Shown in pieces: positions 40,164 to 52,100 of a stretch of DNA of 64,000 nt. The DNA lies in the NCBI GenBank assembly GCA_963668655.2, contig CAXXPQ010000002.1:806001-870000 (forward strand), in the 5' to 3' direction. Below the pieces are notes generated by a model. It ran no database searches, was not told where the DNA came from, and was given only the letters and a program-made list of their open reading frames with translations. Within the stretch, counting starts at the first letter, position 1; each line of letters begins with the position of its first letter. The stretch is from G963668655 sp963668655. GTDB lineage: Bacteria > Myxococcota_A > SURF-8. The position numbers and the translations under genes were made by a program.

Positions 40164-43100
40164 TCAGGGCGTGGAACGATCGTGACCCAGCAAAGCGGCC
40201 GGGATGGTTTGCGGATCCATGCCTTTTGCGATCATGCGCGGTGTTCTGTATTTAAGCTGCATGTAGGCGCTGGAACTGTAATCCGCCAGCCGCAGGGTCA
40301 GCCGATGCCAGCCTTTGGAAAGATAAATCAGGCCGGTGTGGTAGCTATCCCAATTCGTGTAACTGGAATTGCTTATGACCGCACGGCCGTCCACCGTCAG
40401 ATATCCTCGATATCGATGGCAGAGATCGAATTCGTACTCGCCCTCCTCCGCGGCGTAGAAATACCCGTCGGCGATCAATTCCCAATAGTTGCAGGATTGA
40501 TACTCGTTGACCAGAGCCGGACAACTCGTTCCCCAGTTCTGTTCGAGATTCTCCAGGCATTCCGACCCGATATATCCACGGTAGTTGTTGTTGTATCCTG
40601 TGCTGCTTGACAAGGTGTAGTAGTGCACGGGCAGACATCCGTTTTGCGGACGGCTTTCCATATAGGTGTGGTAGTTGGTGATGAGTCCGCGCGCCGCGGC
40701 GTACTCGCGCCCGATGGAGACGGTTCCTACGGTATAGGAAGGCGTGCTGTTCTTGATGAGAACCATTTTCTGGTCATCCACCACGTTATAGAAAGCCTGG
40801 GCATGGGTAGTCGTATCCACGCCGACATAGCGGCCGAAGGCGGCCACGTGCCGGGCGGTGGTCACCGTCTCCACGGTGGTGTTTGCGCCCATGCCGCCCG
40901 AAGTATAGTCTGCGTAGAACGTATAGATCGTATCGTCGCTGTCGCGAATGTAGGCGCCCCGCCCCGCGGCGAAATCGAACTCGTTGATGAGTGAATTCAG
41001 CTTGGATCCGAGATATCCGGTAGAGGGGCGGTAGTATCTCAGGTAGCCGTTATCCGAATCCGTAAGGAATATGAGGTTTTGGAACATTCCCAGAACCTCG
41101 AAATCATAGGCGCTCGACGCGGTGATCTCTCCTCCTCCGATGTTGTAAATGAGTGCGTGGTTGTTTCCTGAAGTCTGTTCCTTGGCGTAGGCGTATCGAT
41201 CGCCGTATCGGGCGACGGAGTTGATATTGTATCCGTTGGTGATCCAGTCCACGGCGAGCCCCTCCGTGGAACTCGGCGTATCGCCGGGGTCGATGGCGTC
41301 CATGGTCAGCAGGTCCGCTTCTCCGTTGCAACCGCCGCCGCTGCCCGAAATCAGATCGATCCGCCGGTCTCCGCCGTTCGATCCGTCCCAGATCGTATGT
41401 CCGCAGATGGTGTCCACCTCCTGGCCGCCCATGCCGATCAGGTACTTCTGCCCGATGTCGAAGAAGAGCGGAAGACTGTAATCGCCTTCCAGCACGCGCA
41501 TCGTCGAAACGGCGTCGCCGTATATGCGGACCGGCGTGGTTCCGTTGTAATCGCCGATGTGCTTGGCGTCGCCGGCATGGAAAACGCGCAGGTCGTCGCT
41601 GCCGTCACTGTAATAAAAGATCTGGCCGAAATGCAAGGTGGGACGCTGGTCCATTTGCATCGGAATGACCTGCCCGTTCCGCAGGTTGCGGATAACGTAT
41701 TCGTCGTTGAAGGTATCGAGATACATGGCCAGATCGCCCCAGTATTCCAGGCGGCGTTTGACGGTCATGTCGTCCGTCAGTTTGGTGGTTTCGCCGGTGG
41801 CGATGCTGGTCATGTAGATCTCGTGATTGGTCGAGGTCCACATCACGTTGTCGCGAAACGCCTTGAGACCCCATAACTGGTAAGTATCCGAAAATACCCT
41901 GGATTGACCAACCTGGGGCCGATTCCAGTGATAGAACGAGAATCTCGGATAAACGGGTTCGATGTTGCCGATCCCGAGTTCGGCCGAGCCTTCCAGGATC
42001 TTCCGGGGAGTGCCCGCGTAGTAGCTGCCATGGAAGGTGCCTTCCTCGATCTGGTAGACATACATGTCGTTCCAGCCGTCTCCGCCCAATTCGGTGTAGT
42101 CGTTCGTGACCCAGAACACGCGGCCGTCGTGGATGTCGTAGCTGTAGCAATCGACATTCCAGTTCGTGCTGGTGTTGTTGCAGCACAGACCGTCCGATAT
42201 GGTGAGATCGTACGTGCGCCAACCGCTCGGCGGATCGCTCCAACTGCCGATCTCCATGATGCGAAGAACGTATTCGCCGGGGTCCGCGCTGCGGCAGGCG
42301 ACGATATATTCGCCATCCGTGCGCATGGTCTGCCAGACCTCGTTGGTGTAGATCTGATGCACGGTGTCGGTCTCCGTGTTCAGCACGAAGTTGTCAAACC
42401 TATTATTATAATTGAGTCTCCGCAGGGTGTACACCGCCACGTTGCGTTCGATGTCGAATCCGTCGTTGATGTCGCCGGCGTAATAGCTGTAGACGTCGTT
42501 GTAGGAATCCCAGATCTTGGAGTCGGCGGAGGATCGCATGGGATCGTATTTCCAGAGGTTGATGCCCCATCCGGGCCCCATAAATATGAAGTCAAGATCG
42601 TAGATCTTTCCGTTGGAGGATCCCCAGAAGCGGTGGTGGTATCCGCTCATTCCATTGAAGACCTCACCCAGGTTGGTGGACGAATCTTCCGTTATGGTCA
42701 CCGGGAAAGAGACCGGCCCCGCGTTCCCGGCGCCATCGACCATGCGAATCTGGAACTGCTGGCTGTTGTTCTGCAACAGTTCCACATCGATGACGGGAGT
42801 GACGTAACTCCGCTCGTCGTCGATGAAGGTGTCTACATCCGTCCATTCCAGGTACGGTCCTCCCAGCACCTGGTAGGTTTCCGCGTTGTCGTCCTGGCTT
42901 GTGCCGCTGATGCTGAGCCAGAAGTTGTCCGCGTTGCCCGTCCACGAGGAAGGCGACAGGCTGGGACGGTTAGTCGGGGGCTGACGGTCCAGGGTGATGT
43001 TCATCGTTCGCGTATTCGATTCACGTCCGGCGCGGTCGGTGACGAGGGCGGTGATGGTGTACTGTGCGTCCGTGTCCGGAAGGAGCCAGTTCACCAGGGA

Positions 43101-46100
43101 AGTGTACGGAAATTCCGTGAAATTGACGCCGTCGTTGCTCAACAGAACGCTTTCCAGGCCGGATTCGTCGTCGTAGGCCGAGAGGAGAATCTGAACGCCG
43201 CGTTCGTTCGTGAATTCGGGGGTTTCGACGATCTGCGCCACCGTCAGCGTCGGGTCGTTCAGATCCACGAAAACCTGCAACTGCACGTCGCTTGTTTCGT
43301 TGTGGGCCGCGTCCCTGTATCGGACAAAGAGGTTCTTATGCCCGGAGGAATTCGTGAACGCGATCGGAACCGTGAAAGCCTCGCCGCAGTCCTGAACGCC
43401 GCCGGAGCCGTAGTCGCAGAAATTCCAGCGATCCGGCGGCAGGCCGTTGACGGTAGTGACGTCTCCGCTGACGAGATACTGGATGCCGCCCGTGGCCTGG
43501 AGATTCAGGGAGGCGCTGATGTTGTCAAGGTAATACCGTCCGGTCATACCTCCCGCAAGAGCGACGGAAGGCGCTTCCGGCGGAATGGTGTCCACGACAA
43601 TGGTCGTCTGCGAGGCGTCCGTGCTGTTGCCCGCCTTGTCGATGCAGTCCAGATTGAGCTTGTAAACGCCGTCGCCGTACGCGACCGGGAAATAAACCGG
43701 GTCGGTGTAGGGAAGCTCTTCCGTGTCCGAATTGCCGCTATCGACATGCTGGTATTCGACGCTGAGATGGTCGATGCCCGATTCCATATCCTCCGCCGAC
43801 GCCCCCAACGTGATGGTCGTATCGTTGATGTAGCGGGCTCCATCGAACGTAAAGCCGCCCAGGTAATCGACGTTGCATGTGGCCGGGACGAACGGGTCGA
43901 GGAAAAGCGGTTTGGATAGGCCACCGGTGACGTTTCCGGCGATGTCCTTGAACTGAAGGTTCAAGGTCTGAATGCCCCAGGGTTCCCGGAAACTGACGTT
44001 TTCAAGTTCGATGGGGTCGTTGGAAACGGTGCGGCAGCGGTCGAGTGCGCCGCGGGTGGACAACAATTCGCAGTCCACCCATTCGAACATGTATTCGGAA
44101 TCGTCGTCGATGCCCCCGGACAGGTAGTATTCGGTTGCATTCTCCGCGTACATGTTCAACGTGAACGTCGATCGGTTGATGTAATACCCGTCGTAATAGC
44201 CTCCGCCCGCCACTTCCACCTCGACGCTGGCGTTGGTGGGGGCTACGCGATCCAGGTAGATATTGGCCGTGGCCCGGCCGTTTCCGGCGGGGCTGAAATT
44301 TCCCGCCCGGTCTTCATACTGTACGAAGACGGTATACATGCCGTCGACCAGGGAGGATTGTAGGGCGGGAGGCGTCAGCGTATAAAGAAGGAAGGATTGG
44401 TAGATCACCTCGTCCTGATCCGTCTCCGCCCAGCCGCCATGCATGCTGGACAGATGGGCCTTAGAGATACCGGAGTGTTCGTCCTCTGCGGCAAGCTCCA
44501 GGCTGAGAACTTCGCTGTTGATGTATTTCACGTTGTTGTATTCGGTGCCGTACACGTCGATCGATCCCGCGAGCGGGCCGGAGTTGTCGAAGTAGGCCGT
44601 CGCTACGCCCGTGGAGCTTTCGTTCTGGGCCTGATCCCGGAACTTGACCATCACCTGCTTCAGGCCGAGCGTCGTGATGTTCAAACGGACGCCGACGTCG
44701 GTGGAACCCGAGAGCTCCGTCCATTCCGGATCGGGAACCACGATGTCGCCGAAGAGCATGTACTGGTAGGCTCCGGCGGCATTGATGGTGGCCGTCAGGA
44801 CGGGATTGTTGGTGTAATAATCGCCCGATAGTGTGATGGAAACGCCGCTGGGCGCGGTGGCGTCGTATACGATCCGGTCGAACACGGGCGTTCCGTCGTC
44901 GCAGTCGCCGTCCCGGTTTCCCGCTTCGTCCCGCGTACACAGGTAAACGGTGTGCGAACCTTCCACCGAACTCAGCGTGAACGTGGTGACCATGCTGAAC
45001 GGCTGCCATTCCGCGCCCGTGAAGTCGCCGCTCTCGCTCAGCATCATTTCCGTGGCTCCCTGTCCTTCCAGGAAGACCGTGACCGAGGGGGTCTTGGTGT
45101 ACGTGCTGGCGCCGACGACGAAACCCTTCAAGTCGATGCCGACGCCGGAAGGCGGCGTGGCGTCGATCTCAACGATCCAGCTTGTGGACCACGCGCTGGT
45201 GTTGCCCAACTCGTCGCTCGCGCGTACGCGCCAGACATACACTTCGCCGTCGATCAGGTCCGAGGCCGGAGTGAAACTCGTGGACGTCGTGACGCCGCTC
45301 GCGGCATTCAGGCCGCTGGACACCTGGTCGATGGCGATCTCGTAGGTGATCGTCGCGCTTCCGTGATCCGGATCGGCGGCGGCGTGCCAGGCGAACGTCG
45401 GCTTCAGATTCTGCGTGATCGCGCCCGGCGACGGCAATCGCAAATTGGGCGTGCCGGGCGGCGTGGTGTCCAGATCGATGTCGTCGCCGCCGGTTCCTTC
45501 GTTTCCGGCCTCGTCCCTCACGCAGACGGTGACGGTCTTGTCCGTGCTGTCCCCGTCGCTCAGCACCCAGGTAAAGCTGCGCTGGAACTCTTGATAGGTG
45601 GCCGTCCCGCAATCCAGGGAACCGCCGTTCGCCACGGCCATTTCCGTCGCGTCGCCGTCGCCGACGGTCAGGCGGATGCTGACCAGGGTGCTGTCCGTAC
45701 TGGCGTCGCCGCTATTGATCGATACCGCCACGGTGGGTTCCTGAAGATCCACGGTAACGAAATCCGATCCCAGGGTCGTGTTGCCCGCCGGATCCTTGAA
45801 ACAGACGTAGACGTAACTCGGGCCGACGTAGTCAGCGGTGCCGTCCGTGGAGAGATTCACGGATTTCGTTGTGGCGTAGGGCTCGTAGGTTCCGACGCCG
45901 CAGTCCGGAGTCAGTTCCGTGATCGATTGGACGACGCGCATCAGCGTCACGTCCGAACTGGCTGAAAGCGATACGCTGACGCCGGAAACGGCGTTGGTCG
46001 GGTCCGGACCGCCGATGGAAACCGCCACCGTCGGAGGCGTGCCGTCCACGACGATGCTGTCCTTCTTGCTGACCGTGTTTCCGGCTTCGTCCTTGAAACA

Positions 46101-49100
46101 GGCGGAAACCCAGCGGGTGCCGTCGCCCGGCTCCAGAAGCCAGTCGGCCACGGCGCCGGCGAAGGGCGTATCCACGCCGGACGAACAGTCGATGCTGCTG
46201 CCGTTGGCGATCTTCATGTACTCGACGTCCGCAGGGGCGGAAAGCGCCAGATCCACCGTGGAGGATTGCGTGGTGGATCCGCCCGAAATGGTTATCGTGG
46301 CGGAATCCGGAGCGTCCAGATCGACTTCCACGACGGTGGTGTCCGATCCGGTGTTGCCCGCCTGGTCCTTGAAACAGACGGAAACGGATTTGGTTCCGGT
46401 GCCTGCGGTCAGGGTCCAGGGATAGGTCGGTGCGAACGTGATATAGGAGGCCGTTTCGCAGTCGAGCGAACCTGCGTTGGCGATGGCCATCCGGTTGACG
46501 TCTTCCGGCGCGGCGAGTTGCAGCGTAACGCTGATAGTGTTGATCGGCGAGCCTTCGGCCACCTCGACGCTGCCGGTCGTCGGCGCATCGACATCGAGCG
46601 TAACGGTGTCGATGGCGCTGCCGATGCGTCCGGCACGATCGACGAAACAGGCTTTCAGCACATATTGACCGCTGACGTTCGGAAGCTGCATCGCGCCGGT
46701 CTGGTTGAAATCCTCCCACAGCGCAGGGTTCGGATAGGCGGGGCAATCGGTATTCGCTCCCAGAACGAAGGCCATTTCCTCCACATCGACCGAGGCGGAA
46801 AGGGAAAGGGAAAGCGTGCGGTTCGGCGTGGGATCGGACCCGTTGATAATCACGCTGCCCGTCGGCGGCGTCAGATCCACGATCACGCTGTCGGTGTCCG
46901 ACGAGGTGTTGCCTGCGGCGTCCTTGAAACAAACCGAAACCGAACGCGAGCCGTCGCCGTCGTCCAGCGTCCAGTTTGAAATGGTGGGCGAAAAAGCCGT
47001 GGTGACTCCGGACGAACAGTCGATGTTGGTGCCGTTCTGTATCTTGATGCGCGTGACGTCGGCCGGAGCAGAGAGCGTCAGAGTTACGGTGCTGGACAGG
47101 ACGATGGCGCCGCCTTCGATGGTCACGGTGGCCGCATCGGGGTTGTCCAGATCCACGGTGACGTCAACGGTGTCGAGCGCCGTGTTTCCGGCTTCGTCGC
47201 GGAAGCAGACCGAAACGGTCTTGTCGCCGCTGCCGGCGGTGAGATCCCAGGGATAAGTGGGAATATAGGCCACGTAATTGGCCGTGGCGCAATCGAGCGT
47301 GGTGGCGTTCTTGATGGACATGTGCGTGACGTCGTCGTCGGCCGTAAGGAGCAGGGTGACGTCCGTGCGGTTCACCGTCGTCCCCTCTTCGACCTCGATG
47401 CCTATCGCCGTGGGAGGATCGATATCCACGGTGACGCCGTCGGAGCCCGCCGTGACATGACCCGCGTGGTCGCGGAAACAGACCTTGATGACGTAGTCGC
47501 CGGATCCGTCCTGCACTTCGTGGGTCGTGGCGGACTGATAATCCTCCCAGGAGGAAGCGTCGGGCCAGGCCGGACAGTCGGTGGATTCTCCCTCGACGAT
47601 CGCCATGTGCATCACGTCATCGGAGGCGAAGAGTTGAAGGTCCAGTTCGGTATCGTTGGTGGGATCCGGATTCAGGATCGTGACGCTGACCGTGGGCGGA
47701 TCTACGTCCACCAACGTACTGGTCACCGCCACGGCCACGTTTCCGGCCGCGTCCTTGAAACAGGCGGACACGTATTGCATGCCGCCGGAACCGGCCAGAA
47801 CCCATCCGGCGATCGTCGGGGTAAAGGGGGTGGTGACGCCGCTGGAGCAGTCGATGCCCGCGCCGTTGGCCACCTTGATATGCGTCACGTCCGCCGGAGC
47901 GCTCAGATTCAACGTCACCGTGGTATCCGTTACGATGCCGCCTTCCGCGATGGCGATGGCGGCCGAATCGGGCGGATCCAGATCGAGGACGACTTCCACC
48001 GAATCGGAGGCCGTATTGCCCGCCCGGTCGCGGAAGCAGACGGTTACGGTCTTGCCGCCGCTGGCGTCCGTCAATCTCCACGGATAGCTGCTGACGTAGG
48101 AAATGTACATGGCGTTGGCGCAGTCGAGGGAACCGGCGTTGGCGATGCTCATGTGCGTCACGTCGGCGTCCGCGGAAAGCTGCAACGTAACGTCACGATC
48201 GTTGACCGGGCTGCCCTCGGCGATTTGCACGTCCACGGCGGACGGTGCGTCGATGTCGAGCGTGATCGAGTCGGTCGCCGTTCCGACGTTCCCGGCGGTG
48301 TCGCGGAAACAGGCTTTCAGGACGTAGGCGGCGCTGACGTTCGGGAGCTGATACGTATCGGTCGCCGCAAAATCGGACCAGATCGCCGGATTCGGATAGG
48401 CCGGACAGGCGGCTCCCGCTCCGAGTACGTAGGCGATCTCTTCCGTATCGGAGGAGGCGGTCAGTGCGAGGGTGAGCGTGCGCGTTCGGGTCGGGTCGGC
48501 GTCCGTGATCGTCAGGGTTCCCACGGGAGCGGCGGCGTCCACGATGATGTTGTCCGTGGAGGAGGCCGTGTTGCCCGCCGCGTCCCGGAAACATACGGAG
48601 ACGTACCGCGTACCGTCGCCTTCATTGAGATTCCAGCCGGTTACGCTCGCGGCGTAGGGCGTGGCGACACCGCTGGAGCAGTCGATGCTGGCGCCGTTGG
48701 CGACCTTCATGAGGGTCACGTCGCCGGGGGCGGTGAGCGTCAGATCGACCGTGCTACTGTTGGTGAGATTTCCCTGGTCGATGGATACCGTCGCCGAGTC
48801 CGGCGGATCGAGATCCACGGTCACCTGCGTGGAGGCCGCTCCGGTGTTACCGGCCGCGTCCTTGAAGCATCCGCTGATGGTCTGGATCGCCGATTCGCTG
48901 CGCAGTGTCAGGGAATAGCCGGAGCCGAACGGAATGTAGCTCGCCGTGGCGCAATCCAGGGAATCCGCATTGACGATGGACATCCGGTTCACGTCCATGT
49001 CGGCCGAAAGCGAAAGGTTGACTTTGGCGTCATTGACCAGGTCGCCTTCGACGACCGCGATGGACAGCGCCGTCGGAGGATCCACGTCGAGCGTTACGGC

Positions 49101-52100
49101 GTCGATGGCCGTGCCGATATTTCCGGCATCGTCGCGGAAACAGGCTTTGACGATGTAGGCGTCGCTGACGTCGGGCAACAGGTAGCCCAGAGTGGTCTGG
49201 TATTCCTGCCAGACGGCCTCATTGGGCCAGCTCGGGCAGGCGGTGGCCGAACCCAACACGAAGGCGATGCGGGTGACGTCCGCGGAGGCGCTGGCGGTGA
49301 TCGTCAGGGAGCGTTCGTTCGTCGGGTCCGGGCCGCCGATGAAAATGGAACCCTCCGGGGCGGTACCGTCCACCATGATGCTGTCCGAATCCGAACTCAG
49401 GTTGCCGGCCCGATCCTTGAAACAGGCCGAAACATAGCGCAAACCGTCCCCTTCGTTGAGCCTCCATCCCGAAACGGCGCCGGTGTAGGGCGTGGTGACG
49501 CCGCTGGAACAATCGATGTTCGCGCCGTTGGCGATTTTCATGAATTCCACGTCGCCGGGGGCCGAAAGCGTCAGATCCACCGAGTGACCGGTCGTGGTGT
49601 CGCCGCCGTCGATTGTCACGGTCGCGCTGTCCGGGGCGTCCAGATCGACCTGGACGGTGATGGTATCGGCGGCCGTATTTCCGGCGGAATCCTTGAAACA
49701 GACGCTCACCGATTTCGAGCCGCTGCCGGGGGTCAGCACCCAGGGGTAGCTGGCGAGGAAGGACATGTAGCCGGCAGTGGCGCAGTCGAGCGATCCCGCG
49801 TTGGCGATCGCCATGCGTGTGACATCTCCGTCGGCCGAGAGACGCAGCGTCACCTGGATCGTGTTGATGATGTCGCCTTCCGCGATTTGCACGTCGATCG
49901 CGGAAGGGACATCCACGTCGAGATTGATGGAATCGTAGGCGGCGCCGACGTTGCCTGCGTCATCGCGCAGGCATCCCTTCAGTTCGTACAACCCCGAGAC
50001 GTCGGGAAGCTGGTGGGCCGCGGTCGGCGAATAGTCCTGCCAGGACGCGGGATCGGGCCAGTCCGGACAGGCGGTGGCCGATCCCCGCACGATGGCCATC
50101 TGCGTGACGTCCGCGCTTGCCGTAAGGTACAGGGCAAGATTTCGGTCGTTGGTGGGGTCGGACGCGGCGATGCTCAGGGAGCCGGTCGGCGTATGCGTGT
50201 CGAGCGTGATACCCGCCTGGGCATTGGCGATGTTTCCGGACTGGTCGTACACGCGCAGGTAAATGATTTTCGGACCATCGTCCGAACTGAGGGTGAAGGA
50301 CGCCGCCGTCGGGTCGCCGGTGTAATTCTGCAATACGGCTCCCTCGAAGGAGGGATCCTCGCTCAGCCGGAACGTTAGATCCGTGTCGAGCGTCAGATTG
50401 TCGCTGGCCGTGATTTCCAGACCGATATCCGTCGTCTCGGTATATGCGCCGCCTCCCACAACGGACAGTTCCACGTCGTTCGGAGCGATCTGATCCAGCG
50501 TGATGGCGTCGGAAAATTCCCGGCTGTGACCGGCCGCATCACGGTACTGGACGCGAACGGTCTTCATTCCGCTTCCCGAACTCAACATCCAGGCGCGAGA
50601 CGAAAGGAATGTTTCCCAGGTTTCCGTCGTGAATTCGGCCGCTTCCGTGAGCCGCATGTGGGTTACGCCGTTGTCGTCGGTGGCCGAAAGGGCGAGCTGC
50701 ACCTCGCGGGTGCGGGTGTATTCGCTCGATCCGACGGCGATGGAACCGTCGGGCGGGGTGGTGTCCAGAACGGTGCCGCGCGAAACGGGTCCGAACTCGT
50801 TCAGCGCCGAATCGCGGAAAAGGGCGGTGACGGTTTTCTCGCCGTCGCTTTCGTCAAGCTCCACCGCGATGCTCGGCTGGATGGCGATCCATTCGTTGGT
50901 ATTCTCGTCGTCGATCACGTCGCCGCCGATGAAGATTTCGGTCGCGCCGCGGGATTCCACTTCCAGGTGAATCGCCCGGGCAGGCGCATAGGGCGACTCG
51001 GAAATGTAGAACGTCGGCGAATCGGGGCCCTGGGTGTCCAGCACGATGGTGTCCAACGCGTCGGCCAGGTTGCCCGCCTGGTCGCGGAAACGGACGTAGA
51101 CCGTCTTTTGCCCGTCGTCGCCGGAGAGTTCGAACGTCGTGTCCAGCCGGATTCCATAGCGGGTCCATACGGCGTCGTTGAAGCCGGGATCCTGTGACAG
51201 CGCGTATTCCAGGTCGGCGTCGTTGGTAAGATTGTCGCTGGCGCCGACGGAGACGCCGATTTCCCGGCTGGAGGTATAGGCCGCGCCATTGGCGAGGCTG
51301 ATCGTGACGCCGTTGGGCGCGATGGTGTCCAGCGTGATCTGACCCGTCTGCTGTTGCGGGTTGCCCGCGCCGTCGATGAACTCCACGAGGATGGATTTCG
51401 CTCCGTTGGTTCCTCCAAGCGTCCAGCTGCGCGTGCCGGAGAAGGCTTCGAGCGGCTCGCCCGAAAACGCCACGGCGTTGGTGAGGCGCATGTAGGGCAC
51501 GCCGTTTTCGTCCGTGGCGGAAAGCGTCAGCTCCACCAGCGTGGATTTCGTGTGCGTCGCTCCGCCGTTGACGACCACCGACGCGCCGGACGGCGGGGTT
51601 TCGTCCAACGTGATTCTCTGCTTGACGCAGGTCGATTCGTTTCCGGCCCCGTCCTTGAAGTGCGCGGAAATCCAGATGTCGCCCTCGTCTCCGACGAGCG
51701 TATAGGCTTTTCGGTTGGCGAAGGTTTCCCAGTTGGTGACGGCGCAGTCGGCGGATTCGTGCAGGCTCATGTGCGTCGCGCCGGTGGCGAGAAGCGTACA
51801 GTTGACTTGGCGCTCGTTGGTCAGCGGCGCTTCGTCGCAGGCGAAATAGAGATCGCCGGGCGCTTCGGTGTCGAGGGTGATCGACCGGCCGGCGACGGCC
51901 GAGGCGTTTCCGGCCTCGTCGAAGTAGCGGGCGTAGATCGTATGGACGCCGTCGCTGTCCTCGATGGTGAAGGCGATGGCCCCCGCCGTGGGTTGACGGA
52001 GACTCGCTCCGAACGCCGCGCTTTCGCTGATTTCGACCTCGAACCCCGCGCCGGGGTTCCCGAATTGCAGGTTTACGCCCGTCTGCCCGGTCACGGATCC

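Noticed and set aside
47322..50378. 1,018-codon plus-strand open frame opposite the exact repeats
   Set aside because: It mirrors the 831-bp periodicity because it is antisense to the Ig repeats, and the product (Arg/Gly/Val-rich) has no Ig or other fold signature.
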